Shown piece by piece: positions 48,250-60,803 of a stretch of 64,000 nt of DNA. Where the stretch lies: positions 482,709,594 through 482,773,593 of the forward strand of contig CM041777.1 in assembly GCA_023374045.1 (NCBI GenBank), in the 5' to 3' direction. How positions within the stretch are numbered: position 1 is the stretch's first letter; each line of letters begins with the position of its first letter. This stretch comes from Limonium bicolor. Lineage: Eukaryota > Streptophyta > Magnoliopsida > Caryophyllales > Plumbaginaceae. Position numbers and translations under genes: made by a program. Under the pieces are notes generated by a model, which did no database searches, was not told the origin of the DNA, and saw nothing but the letters and a program-made list of their open reading frames with translations.

Positions 48250-49333
48250 TAGTGTAACTAGGGGGATGTACAAATATTTCCATGGCAAATTACAAAAGCG
48301 GCGAAGAGCCGACAATAGGGACAATACATGAGGGGGGAAGACATATACAAAAATTCCCTTTTCACAAGTAGCTCTAGGAGCAATGTACTCTGTCCAACCA
48401 TTCTAGGTCTCTTATGGGTGTGACTCATCTTCATCCAGACGATTGCTTTGATGGTTGCCTTGATATCTAAGATTATGAGATTGAGGTCTCTCTCTGGATA
48501 GCTATGGCACGCTGCACCTCTTGATCCAGATATAGTAAACAACATTGGTGATTGTTGTCCTTTTCACACTAGGTCCCTTCGGGCGGGTCCCTTATAGTAG
48601 TGAGATGTCCAGTTGGAACAGCTTCAGAGGCTCGATCTATTGGTGGGGATCCCCAGCCATTCACAAATACTCCACCAATCCTGTTAGAGAACCTGCATTG
48701 AAACAAGAGGTGGTGGCTAGTCTCTGGAGCATGCTCATTGAGCCAGCATCTGTTAGCAAGGCAGATGCCCTAAGATTGGAGCTTTTCTTAAGTTTTTCAT
48801 CTACCCATAAGATGACTTTAGCTTTAGGGGTGGCTCAAAGTTTTCCAACAAATTTTGAAAAAGGGAAAAGACCTATAGGGGAGGAGACATCCTTATAAAA
48901 CCAGCTGACTTTAGGACGGGGGGATAAGCAAGCAGGAGGGATGAGGCGTCATTTGTAGATCCACATTGTTTGATCCATCAGTCTCTACATGGAGGATAGA
49001 TTTCCAGGTCCAGGGGTCGTTCCCTTTAGCCGTAGTATCCCAAATGATAGGACCGGAAAGATAAAGATTGTGGATCCATTGGATCCAGAGACGCTCAGGG
49101 GTCATTACAAATGGATGAGATAATTTTGAGCATGAAACACTATTCCATTTGTGATGTCCTTGAGGGCCAAGGCCTTCATTTTTCTTGGTGGCTGCAATGT
49201 CTTTCAAGCCACTAAGAGGGTAGTGTTGCTCTCGGTCAATCCCGGCCAGAGAAAGGAGATTACCATATATAACCAAACAACATGAATATATTTTCCTTCC
49301 CTTTCTCACTCCCTCCATTTTTCCTTTCCTCAA
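48250..49333 (-). pseudogene. LINE ORF2 C-terminal fragment (zf-RVT region)
   Basis: Degenerate minus-strand remnant of a plant LINE. 49333-48911 gives LAGIDREQHYPLSGLKDIAA, then RLWIQWIHNLYLSGPIIW and WTWKSILHV, a pattern found just before the zinc-binding C-terminal (zf-RVT) domain of plant LINE ORF2. Further on, with frameshifts, come PKAKVILW..LR and, near 48545-48500, VVYYIWIKRCS, like the tail 'IYYIWRERN'. No reverse transcriptase core is present, so it is truncated on the 5' side. The plus-strand ORF 48545-48898 is its shadow. CACTA2 abuts the downstream end. Confidence 0.65.
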
Positions 49334-51384
49334 ACATTCTCATTCCCTTTATACATCCAAACGGTGCCGATTATTAGAGCCACTCCATCCAGCATGAGAA
49401 ATTCCTAATCTCAGACCATTCTCTTCATCCAAAACTATGTTTTCATTTCTTTCTTCTTGTTTCAAAAAAAAAAAGACAAATTCTGAATTACTATTTGTGG
49501 ACCCTAAATCAAATAGCAAGAATTATTAGGCCCAAACTGAGACGTTTCTTCAAATCAAGATGCAATGTTGGGCTTCGAGAAAAAGGTCAATAACCCAACA
49601 AACCGAACGGTGCTGTCATCTGATGGGGGTGGCTTCATTATTATCACCCGCACTTATTAATGTTTCCGGTTCGGGAGGACCCTAAATTGATACTGTGATG
49701 AGTAGACAAACAGCATAGATCAGGAGGGAGGTAAGATTGCGTTCCATCTCAGAGATCAATATTGCGACACATACAACCTTGGTGGTCTATTCCTGGGCCA
49801 GTGGGTTTGAGACTAAATTTAGGATCCACAAGTAATAAAGTTTGCAATGCTCCGACCTATCAAGTATCAACTGTCTGTCTAGATTGGGCGGGCATCACTG
49901 TCCACTCCAACTCTTCTCTGGGGTCGAGCTGCAGAATCAAGAGATGTTAACTTTATACAGTACAGTCTTACTAATCTGTTAGATAGGTGCAACGCACCGA
50001 CCAGTTATTTGATATGCGAAAAACCTAGTAAAGATAATAGTGCGAAAACCTAGTAAAGTTCTGTTGCTGTTATAATTACGGGTGGAATTCATCCAATCCA
50101 ATTAAGACGCTCATATTAATCTATCCTGACTGCCCCCCCTTAATCAAATTAATTACATTGGGAATTGCGCGAAAATATATACTACTTGCATTTACTTCAA
50201 GTTCTCTAATATTTCTTTTGAAAGACAAATTATTTAAACGTATGGTACATACCTATGTAACGGATAGTATAACTTTATTGATGAAAAAAAGAAAAAATAT
50301 GTATGTTTGGCTCTGAACTCACACACATCATAACAGCCGCGCTACTGATAATTGTTTACGTCGATCGAGTCGTAAGTTTTTTTTTTTTTTTTTTTTTTGC
50401 AAACATAGTCGTAGATATCTTTGTGTAGAGATAATAGGGCAAATTTTATTGGTTTTACGGTGAGCAGTACAACAGTTAATTTTAAAATTTAAGAGTTGTT
50501 TAAGTTTTTTGTATTAATTGTTCATATTTGATGTAAAAATTATACTATTGTTAATTATAAAGGTTGTTCATTTTATATGATGGTTGTTCAGATTAATTAT
50601 GAAAATTGTTCGAGAAGAATATACATAAACATCGTACAACCGGTTGTATGATAGTCGGATTGAGATAAATAGCTCCGTTGTTCGGTTTGACGAAAATGTG
50701 ACATATTTGATAGTATAAATTGGTGGTCATTGTGTGGGTTTTAGGTTCTTCCAATAATATGCTGTCACATATTGTCTCCGTTAATTAAAACTACGTATTC
50801 TTTAGAATATGATTCTTATTCAAAAATATGTCACATTTCTTTTCATTTTAACCTTAATATTAACATAAAAGTAATTGTTATCTAGATGAAAAATGAAAAG
50901 TAGAGATATATGTCTTATTTTTTATTTTATTAATAAATGTACAAGTTACTAAAATGACGAATATCATTAAAAAGATAGAATATAAAATAATTAGATCGAA
51001 ACAACCGTTAAAACAAACATGCCGAATCGAATGGCTTCTCCCTCCCTACTGATGCATGGTCAATAGTCTGGTTGAATTTGAAGAAGTTGATAGGATCGAC
51101 CCCGAAACCAAATTAAGCTTCCGTGACGGTGACGTGCCTTGTTTAATCCTAAAACTAAGCTTTCGCAGCGTGTTAAAGTCAAACTACCTTACCTTCATAT
51201 ATGATAACAAACATTGTAACTCGCAAATAGGTAAACTCGTTCTATCAAATCTGTGATTGTTGAAAAATATTGTTGTAAACAAGATTGAATGAAGCTATAT
51301 ATCTAATTGTAAAATGATATCTAAATAAACGTTAAGGTATAGTTTACTATCTTAGAAAATGATTTTCAACAATTACTAGTATCA
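49334..51384. other. Anonymous intergenic stretch
   Basis: No supported gene. Contains a T-run of about 24 at 50377-50400 and a near duplicate GCGAAAACCTAGTAAAG at about 50017 and 50041. ORFs 49762-49950 and 51056-51256 have no recognisable family. Sequence at 49325-49365 (CATTCCCTTTATACATCCAA) resembles the end of some plant MITEs, but I could not find the partner end. Confidence 0.4.
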
Positions 51385-51403
51385 GTTAATTTGTGAATGA
51401 GAT

Positions 51404-51979
51404 GTCCGGATCATATTGAGCCCCAGGCTCGGATGATGGAGGAAGAGGTGGAGGAGTTCGGCCTTAGGAACTTTTCGAAGACCCGGAATTTCCACCAGGA
51501 TTCGAGCCAGTTGAGGGCCCCCTAGGCCGGAGGATGATCCAGAGGAGACTTTTGGAAAGAGGAGGCGAGGCAGACACTCATATTGCTAAACAGCTGGATG
51601 CTCTGTCCGTGATGAGGAACTTGCCCTGAGCAACTTTGAAAAAATGATTCGTGAGCAGAGAACAAGCTACCGTCAGAGATGTCAGGAGGCAAGTGAAGGT
51701 CGAAAGAAGGTCTGTTGGGTATTCGAGGAACACTTCCAAAGATAGGTCAAGAAAGGTCCCTGGGGCGCGAAGTGTTGGGTTTAGTAAGTTGTCCCGTGTT
51801 AGTAAGATTGTATGAGAGGCAAGAAAAAAGCTAAGTAGGGATTTGATTGGATTTTCCTATTCTCTTTTGTAAGATAGGTCTAGAAAGGTATGTAAAGGTT
51901 GAGTCGGTCTTGAGGTGTTGTTCCCTTGCTTTGCCCTGAGGCATTCTAGGCTTGAGCCACGAATTATCAAAAAAAAAAA
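51404..51979 (+). mobile_element. Retroposed fragment with poly(A) tail and 19 bp TSD
   Basis: Flanked by perfect 19 bp copies of GTTAATTTGTGAATGAGAT (51385-51403 and 51980-51998) and ending in an 11-base A-run (51969-51979): the mark of LINE-driven target-primed insertion. The 576 bp insert is GC-richer than its surroundings. One frame reads FEDPEFPPGFEPVEGPL and further polar residues up to a stop near 51627. I do not recognise the source; a 5'-truncated LINE or a retrocopied mRNA are both possible. Confidence 0.85.
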
Positions 51980-51998
51980 GTTAATTTGTGAATGAGAT

Positions 51999-53881
51999 TC
52001 GTCGTGCAAAGTATATATGTGCGTATGTCATGGTTAATTAGATCAATCTGACACCAATACTCCTGATAACATAAAATAGGTCAAGCTAGAAATGATCGTT
52101 AAGTTGCAAGGGGATCTTAATTAGGGTCAAAACTTGAAACTATTCATATAGCTGTACACAGCTAGATGTTTTGATGGATCTATGTATATGGCAGGGAAAC
52201 TAGCTAGTATAATGAAAATTCTTCTGAACAAAATCCATTAATATACAATAGTACTACTACAACTTAAATACTCAAGACTCTTTGACAGTAAGAAAATTAA
52301 TTACCAGTCATCACTGACGAATCCAATGTACCACTAAGTCAGTGTTTCAGGAATCCGATGATGGATCTAATTTAGCCAGCCATACACACGAGATTAAGAA
52401 ATGAAACAAGTACTACTTACAAGTTACATAGTGTGGTTACCCGACCGACCAACTCAGCAACACAAACACACGGCAGAGGAATCTTCAAAATGTGATGTCT
52501 TATTTCTATGGTGATCTATTAATTTAATATCAGCTGCGCCTAATCTTCGTAAGTAGTAATTAATAATTAATAGTTCTTTCTTTCTTGGATTTAGTTTCTG
52601 TAGTAGAAAACTAATTATTACTACAAAGTAGTGTACCAATTAAGTATAATATAACAAGAATAGTTTTAGTTTACCGGGGATAGGAACACTGTAAGGAGAC
52701 ATAGTTTGGGTTTGCTTGCATTATTGTCCCCTCAGTCTGATCCTGCAAGCTCGTAACTCTTCCCGCCAGCAGTGGGGCTTCTTTTTCTTTTTTTCATTCT
52801 AAGGAGCTGTAATCTTGGTTATTTTTTCTATTTGAAGGAAATCTTTGTTTAAAGGCACGATAACACGATCATCGATGTAGTATAGGTACATAGCTTAAGG
52901 CATTATTTAGTTATAATCCCCAGCCACGTACTCCTAGAAAAGGGTCATTCGTAACATTTGGAGTTTACTCTTTCGACGAGTTTTTTTTTTTAAGTAGTGG
53001 TATAAAATTAGTTGTGCAATTATCATAGAATTTAATGTACATTGGCTGAGATATATCGATAATTGCTCGGAGAGACTAGTAAAATCAAAAGTCAAATTGA
53101 ATTAGTGGTTTGATTTATAGAATAGCGATGATCTCTTGTTTGTGCAGTGTCCAAATCTGCGTTTGTGTTTACATCTTGTTTTTCTTAGAGATGATGTGGA
53201 CTATTTGACAATACCAAATTGGATTCGTTTGTTGACAATTGTTAGGGTGATTGGTTCGTGTGTTAATTAGAATTAAAATTCTACTATTATTTTGATTTGA
53301 CTTAGTAAACTAAGAGTTTAATTTATTTAAATATGTTATTTTACACGGATTATAAGTTTGATTAAAGTGTTTCCCTATGGATTGAAATTGTCTGTAATAA
53401 TCAAACATTCTACTTAACAAATGACACTAATTTCATTAGTAATAATCTTATAATACATAAAATTAAGTAAACAAAATATTAGATGAAATTCGGGTCAAAT
53501 ACATTGAGAGGGGCAATTTACCAACCCGGCAGAGCAAAGAGAAAGGAAGTGAAGTTGCAGGAAAAATTCACCCAACACTTCTTTTTTTTTTTTCAATCAT
53601 GAATATGACTCAAACACAACGTATAAATGCTGTTCTATAAACAAGCTTAACATGTCAGTTTCCCACATCTTTATCCTACTACTAGGAAGTCTCTAAGGAG
53701 AGATACCGTTTAATTGAGTGAAAGTTCGTACAATGTAAGTCTAAAATTGACACGATCTGGAATGTAGATAATATTGAAACAAAAGCAGAGAAAATATGGT
53801 TTGAAATCTTCTCTATTTCTTTTTTTTTAATGAAAATGTTACTTACCCATATATAATCAAAAGGGGTGATCATTTAGCCAA
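51999..53881. other. Anonymous intergenic stretch
   Basis: No supported gene. Sequence near 52790-52850 (GGAGCTGTAATCTTGGTTAT then TTTCTATTTGAAGG) resembles the 3' UTR of plant LINEs, but no coding part is next to it. Confidence 0.4.
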
Positions 53882-53931
53882 CGTCAAGATCACATCCACT
53901 TCCTTCCATAGTAATGGCGTGAAGGAAGTAA

Positions 53932-54480
53932 TTAGTAATAGATCCGTTTTCTCTCATATTTCCACCCATTAGAATTGTTAAACAGACCACAAGCTAAGAC
54001 TTCAGAGTAGTTTGAAACAGCTTGCTTACAAAACATCAGTCTAAAATTACAAAAGGATTTAATTCCATTCAAAACTTCCATTAGAGCAACGTTGTTCTGG
54101 TGCTGGCCTCTCATAATGTTCTCGAAATTTTTAAGGTCTCCATCTGATTGATCACAACCACCATATTAGGAATTCTTCTGTCGCAAGCATCTGCAATACC
54201 AAAAGCAATTGTTCCGATCTCTGCCTGGACTTGATCTCTACACCCTTGCTCTTTCCTGTTGTAAGCCATGATCAAGTTCCCAAAAAAGGAAGTTAGAACA
54301 CCACTACAAATCATATAAGCACCTCTTTTCCTGAAGCAATGATTAACTAAATAAGCTTCATTTTGCATATGTTGATGAGGAGGACTGTACGAGAAGTCCT
54401 GCACCTCCTTGTTCTTTCCAGATCTTGATAGACTTTGATGAAGGCAAGGTTGGAATCAATACACTCTGAAATAGACATTT
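53932..54480 (-). pseudogene. RNase H-like (RVT_3) remnant
   Basis: Minus strand. 54404-54111 contains ICSGVLTSFFGNLIMAYN, then QVQAEIGTIAFGIADACDRR and IPNMVVVINQMETLK; a frameshift near 54125 leads to 54114-53932 (NIMRGQHQNN..). The order glycine strand, acidic helix with AE, and V-V-x-(D) strand is that of plant RNase H-like domains found at LINE C-termini and in free-standing genes. The Asp expected after VVVI is Asn, and the first catalytic Asp is not seen. Upstream it runs into LTR G at 54493, which cut it. A decayed LINE tail is the most likely origin. Confidence 0.5.
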
Positions 54481-54492
54481 TGGGGTTGTGTC

Positions 54493-57400
54493 TGTAACAC
54501 CCCTCTCAATAATCACGATATAATCTCTCACGTAGCAATAAATAAAACGTCTCGCAGCGGACAAAAAAAATAACAATTACAAAACTCACTCGGGTGTCAC
54601 CGGCCGTACTCGCCCATGCGAGCAACGCAGCCAAACTACATCCAACTTCCAATACAAATAAACTGCTAACCGCAGTGATAACGAGAAAACCCTATACATC
54701 ATACTAAGTCATAAACCATAAACATCGACAAGTGAGCGTTTACCCAATCCTGAATACACAACCTTACCATAATACAATTCACCATCTTCATTGCTATACA
54801 ACATCTCCAAGTGTGGTGAAAAAGTAACACTCCAATTACCCTGTTCCTGCTCTTCATCTCCGACAATGATCAACAACCTGTAATGGGTGTATCAGCGATA
54901 GACGCTGAGTATGCCGGGCCTGGACCCTAATGGTCCTTGTCATTTTAACCATCTTATTATTAGATTGGTTTCATGCTTTTCCCTTTTACAGTTATAATCA
55001 AAACTGAAGCATAAATGTATAATATACATAATCAACCATCCAAATATCCATAAACATTTAACCATCCATCCAATCCAATCATTCATTTATTATTCCATAC
55101 AACATTTATATATCGAACGTATCGAGTAATAACAATATAATGTACAATGTACATTCGCCGTAGCGTACAGTTTTCATATTTAATTTACCTTAGCCTTGTA
55201 GGCTCCATCCAACCATCAACACACAATAAAATAACCACAAGTATAACCAATGAACAACAAAGCGAAACAACGAGAATAATAAACAAGTATTAAGTCTCAT
55301 CCATGGTATTGTTCGCCACTGTATAAGTCTCAATGTTTTAGTTGTTCAGTTATACCTAGTGACAATGTCTCGTTAAAACGACATGTCTCTAGTTACCCAT
55401 ATATTATGGCGGGTCACCCACGGCAGTAGCCACTCCAACGGTAGAGTCTCCGACCAACGAGCCATTCTAGCTCACGGGAAATTTTCTTGATACTTACAGA
55501 CCCGTACGCGGACATCCTGGTATCGTTTTTGTGATCACAGCGCGCACCAAGAGCCACATCCTCTTGGCTTTACTTCCATTCCATTAATTAATTAATTATA
55601 CCATCGCATCGCATTACCAAATTTTCTAACACAGTAAACTAAGGTCATTAGTCCAATCCGGAGTTTGTAAACTCGGGATCCAGTGTTAGATACGAGAGCG
55701 GCGTATAGAAAGGCCAATGCTCCGTATAAAAGTCTCAGATAATATGTATATGTTATTATCATAGTGCTACAACGTTTTACTTACGATCCTTATATTTCAT
55801 ATAAGATAGCACCATAGCCGCTAGTTCGTTTTATATATATAGGTTCATATATACGAACCAATACTGTTAACTCAACAATAGTAAATAATAAACAGCTATA
55901 AATATACAGTTCATGCATATTAATTATCACATTCAGACAAACAATCTTATCACAGATCACACAGAAGTCTGAACTGAGGAAGCCCTCAGGGACAATCAGA
56001 GACACATAACAACATACAAGTTATATCAACCAAATCCGAGCCCAAGGAGCAACCATAGGACAACTCGGATCAAAACCCCTTTACATACCGTTCACCCTGA
56101 TCGTATTACGGTGGAGTATGAATCAGCAAGATCCTATGCTCCGTGTAGTCCGCTAGCTTGTCAAGCGTCCTTGTCAGAAGCATAACCTAAACGGTATTAA
56201 AACTATAAGTCAGTCTCCATGACTAACTACATCCGGTATTTCCGAATAATAAGTAACCCCGACAGTTCACCCCCTTTTTCTATAGTTGTATGTTACAGGT
56301 TTCTCTAAAACAGTCGCTTTGTTACTTAAAACGTGTACGTCAAAACATTCAACTATTAAGTTTAATTCCTTATATTTCTTCTAATATTATCCACATCTAG
56401 TTTAGGTACGAAACTATAGTTGCATGTATGCATGCATCTTATATTATATGCATTCTAAAATTCATAACTCATAGTTCGTAACATATATTTTTTTTTCAAA
56501 TAACCCCACCACTGAATCATATGGTTTTCAACCAAAATATATATATCCGCCTTATATACATTATTCTTGTGTAGTATTGTGTATGTATATATTTTTACCA
56601 CGTAGGTAATTCTCATGAGTTTCATAAACTCTTATATTTTATGTACATTTGATCATCTTCTTTTAGACGATTGTTCCATTAGTTGTATTATATCATACAA
56701 CTTGCATTAAGATTATTATCCTAACATTATGTAACATTTTATGTTGATAATTTCAACTCCTAAGGTTTATTCAATAAATACCTTAGTTTATAAATTCCCT
56801 TTATTTATAGTTTGTCACATTCTTTAATGTGAATACCCTCCTTATATTAATTCCATCTAAACCATATAATTGTTATAACATTTATAACATTATAGACCTT
56901 AGTCTAAAATTCATTTTCCAACTCCTATTAACTCGGTATAGCCCTTAACTTCATTTAAATCCCCTTTTGACCTCATAACATTATTTAATGTTATACCATA
57001 TACTAATATCATACTATGTGATATTTTTATTCCCTTTAACTTATAACCCATAGTTTTTATACAAAACTATTTTATATTGCCTCTTAGGCACCATAAGAAA
57101 ATCTTATTCTTTTCCATAAACCACAGTTTCCTTAATTTACAAAATCACCCCTTAAATCATACCATGTTATATATTCCGTTTAATATAACATTTCTAACTT
57201 ATAAAAGAGTATAACCTATGGTTATTTTTTGTAAGTCCGAACAGCCCTTGTTTGCTATTCTATAGTTGCCATTTGGCCTATTATATAACAGATAGTTTTA
57301 CCATACATTAAAACCATATATTATACACATATCTTAGAAATACTCTTATATAATTCTAAAAATCTCCAAATTCCACCAAAGGGTTATAAATATCCTTATT

Positions 57401-60132
57401 AACCCATATACTTTTGATATTTACCATTCCACCATCTATGTTTTCTCCAAAGTGTCATAATGACATAATAACTATATATTGTACATATATAGTTCATTTT
57501 AATTCCAAATCCACCAAATAAATTCCTAAAAACCTAATAAGCCCATGGGGTGTTTAAAATACCATTTTACACCCTTAATTTTCGGTAATAACATATTCAC
57601 CACATATGTCATAAAAAATATTACCATAAGATACTTATCTTATTATACAACCTTAAATAAGTTATTTAACTTATCTAATTTGGTCAAAACCTATCATATG
57701 GTCAAGGTTGACCACCTTAATATTTCCTTGATCATTAATCTCCTTTATTCACGGTTTGTACCCATACTTTTCAAAAATTACCATTTAACCCCAAAACTTT
57801 ATAAAATCTTATAAACTTTATTTTAACTCCTTTTTAACTCTAATTTTCGGCCTTATTATTCTAAAGCCCCTAAATTTAATTTAATTACACCTAAATACCC
57901 CATTTATTTTCGGTAATGCATTTATACTACTTAAACTTAATTAAGAGCTTGTAAATGCATAAATAAAATGGCCTAAAATACATGGCCTTATTACAAACAT
58001 TGTCTTGCAAAATAAATTACACATAAATGTCCCAAAATACATATAAATTTTCGGCCTCACCATATATTCTTCATTTATTTACCAAACTTCCACATAATGT
58101 CTTAAATTTGACAATTATGCTTGTTTAATTAGTTATAAAATTTATTAAACCATTTCTTACCATTTTAAGGCCAAACATGACCTTATTTTACTTCTTCTTC
58201 ACTCACGGCAATAACTATAGAAATAGCTTAGAACATTTTAACTTAGCAAAGTTAATGTTTAAGTGATTTATACCTTGATTTAGCTTAGGTAAATCCTTGT
58301 TTGGATTCGCCACCTTAAGGAGAATTTCTCCAAGCTTCTCTTACATGTTTTCAAACAGAAACAAGGCCTAGTTAGTCTCCAAAAAGATCTAACCATAAGA
58401 AGTAATTTAAGTCATGAAAATCATGGATTTTTACCTTAGATCTTCAAGCTTGGTATAGATCTACTTCGGCCCTATTTTCCAGAAGAGAAAGAGTATCAAA
58501 AACTCTCAAGAACAAGGTATAAACCGTGGGTGAATTAGCTTGGAAGATAGTTAAGTTTTACCTTGTTTAAGATGCCAAAATGGTGTTTTTGGCTTGGATC
58601 TAGCTACTCCTTGTAGATCTTGGTATACCAACTGAATCTACATGAAAAGGAAAGAAAATAAGGCTAGGAACAAAGTTTCACAGCCGAATTGGAAGGGAAT
58701 CAAAAGATATGAGCTTAAAGCACATTTTGTACCTTAAGAACAAGTTTGAGTTTCTCAACCTTCTTCCCTTGTTATGGCCGAGATTCTTCCTTCATTTAAC
58801 TTCCAAAACAACCTATTCATGGATGGAAGTGTTTGGAGCTTAGATCAATCGAAAAAGGAAAGAAAGATGAAGAAAATGGGCATTTTCATGCCTTAGGAGC
58901 TTACCTAGAGCTTGAGCTCTCTCCAATGGAGCTTGGAGACTTACCTACGGTGGAAAGGAGCCAAGGAGAGAGTTTGGCCAGGAGTCCCACGTTTGGAATG
59001 GGACTAATGAGAAAGAATGACCTAATTTGCTTAAAACACCTTTTTTTGCATTTTTTTATGACTTTAGTGAATTGATGACTCATCATGTCTGATTGGGGTT
59101 GAATAATTGGAGCTAATTCAGTGGAGACACACAAAGGACAGCCGGCCATGATAAGAGGGTGGGTGAATTATTTGATTCCAATTTGAATGAATAATGGACT
59201 AATATGTTACTTTAATTCATAAGTGAAGGATGACTCATCACTCTTGTCTTGCTAGCTTGCTTGGAGCACCGAAATACAAGGGAAAAGAGGAGCAAATGGA
59301 GGCTCCAAATCGGCTGGCTCACATGGGTAAGGTAAGTGGAGCCCACCTTTTTGTTTTATAAGGTAAAGTATCTTTTTGTTATTTTATGCAAAAGTAAAGG
59401 ACTATATTTAATTGTCACATGGGACTTGTCTCTTGGTCTGTTAAGAGACTTAATTATCTGATTTTATGTAGTCCATTTCGTGGTCAATGGTCAACATTGA
59501 CCAACTTAGTCAATGTTGACCCAAACGGGCCCCACATTAGGGTTTTATTAATATTTTAATATTAAATTTGTAAAATTCGTAAATTTCTGGAATTAAATTC
59601 CTAATATCATATAATATGATATTTTATCATATTTAAAGGTATTTATAACCTTTTAGCTCATTTAAACCAATTAGAAGGCGATTACACAAAACGTGCTTTA
59701 AGGAGTTTTAGTGCACATTTTGTGTCGCAAGGTGTTTCTGAGCTCTGTTTTCTTTGACAACGGTTTTGTTGTGTTCCTTAAATGATATTTGATCATGGTA
59801 TTCAATTTTATATCATTTAGAGGTCATTTGATTTTTAAGGTTTCCTAGAGCACCTTTTTGCCCTTTTTGACCTTGAAGCATGTAAATGCTTTTTCTTTGT
59901 GTTGGAGTGTTGTCCAACGGTTATAATATGTTTAGTAATGTGTTAATATGCTTAGGACAATTTTTAGGTCCTAAGTAGTTCATTTGGGTATTTGTTTACC
60001 CTAACAGTCAAAGGGTGCAACATCTTGTTTTATGTTGACCACTGTTGTTCTCAGTTGACTTTCAGGCATGTTTAGGCCTTAATTAATGTATTTAAATATT
60101 TAATCCATATTTAATAAGTTTGGGGTATTTCA
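54493..60132 (-). repeat. 3' LTR of element G (5640 bp)
   Basis: On the plus strand starts TGTAACACCCC and ends GGGGTATTTCA, so on the minus strand it begins TGAAATACCCC. The polypurine tract is directly to its right. It contains the conserved inverted repeat at 59684-59725. The 5 bp left of it is GTGTC; the matching copy would be past the right edge. Several ORFs (57545-57814, 58833-59075, 58901-59149) have no known domain. Same family type as LTR C. Confidence 0.83.
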
Positions 60133-60151
60133 ATCTACCCCCCTTAAAAAG
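60133..60151 (-). promoter_or_regulatory. Polypurine tract of element G
   Basis: Minus strand CTTTTTAAGGGGGGTAGAT next to the LTR start. A second near copy (CTTTTTAAGGGGGGTAGAG) is at about 60785-60803. Confidence 0.82.
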
Positions 60152-60599
60152 ACTTCGTCCCGAAGTCTCTTAATCAAATAGGTAAGTATATAAATGTATA
60201 ACTACCCATTATTCCCATAATGTATATCTATGTGATATATCATTTACACACATTGTATTGCGCTTATACAGCACATAGCCATCACGTTGTGGCGTTAGTT
60301 CAATCATATATGGATATAGGTGATCCATCAGCACCATCATTTCCTATCAGTTCTACAAACCCTGACAACCTTCCTGAGGTGTCCATAACCTATCATCGTT
60401 CCACATTCCATATCTAATGATTCATTTCGTATCTAGGCGATACCATATGTAATCATTCTATAAAGCAATATGAATACATATCACAAATAGCATAAGAAAG
60501 TACTACACACATGGTGTACATACAATCATTCAAACAAGTATCTCGTGAGATACGTACATACCAGTGCATATCACACATCAAATAAACCAAACAACGCAC

Positions 60600-60760
60600 G
60601 CCCCGCGTACCAACCATAGCCAACAAAACCAATTCACTGTATGCCATGCATACGAAACAATTTACTGTATGCCATGCATACTAAACAAACAAACCTCGTA
60701 TGCCCCGCACACCACCAATTCTTTGTATGCAATGCATACTAAACAACCAAAACTTAGTGC
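60600..60760. repeat. Short tandem repeats with GTATGCCATGCATAC
   Basis: Four diverged ~33 bp units with the near-palindrome GTATGCCATGCATAC followed by GAAACAA or TAAACAA. They create the plus-strand ORFs 60564-60797 and 60700-60951. Confidence 0.75.
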
Positions 60761-60803
60761 ACACATGTGCACAGCCAAGAGGCTCTACCCCCCTTAAAAA
60801 GGG

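Noticed and set aside
49325..49365. MITE terminus (CATTCCCTTTATACATCCAA type)
   Set aside because: No inverted partner or target duplication could be found nearby.
51056..51256. 66-residue plus-strand ORF as a small gene
   Set aside because: No known domain, no neighbouring exon and no repeated occurrence; cannot be told from chance.
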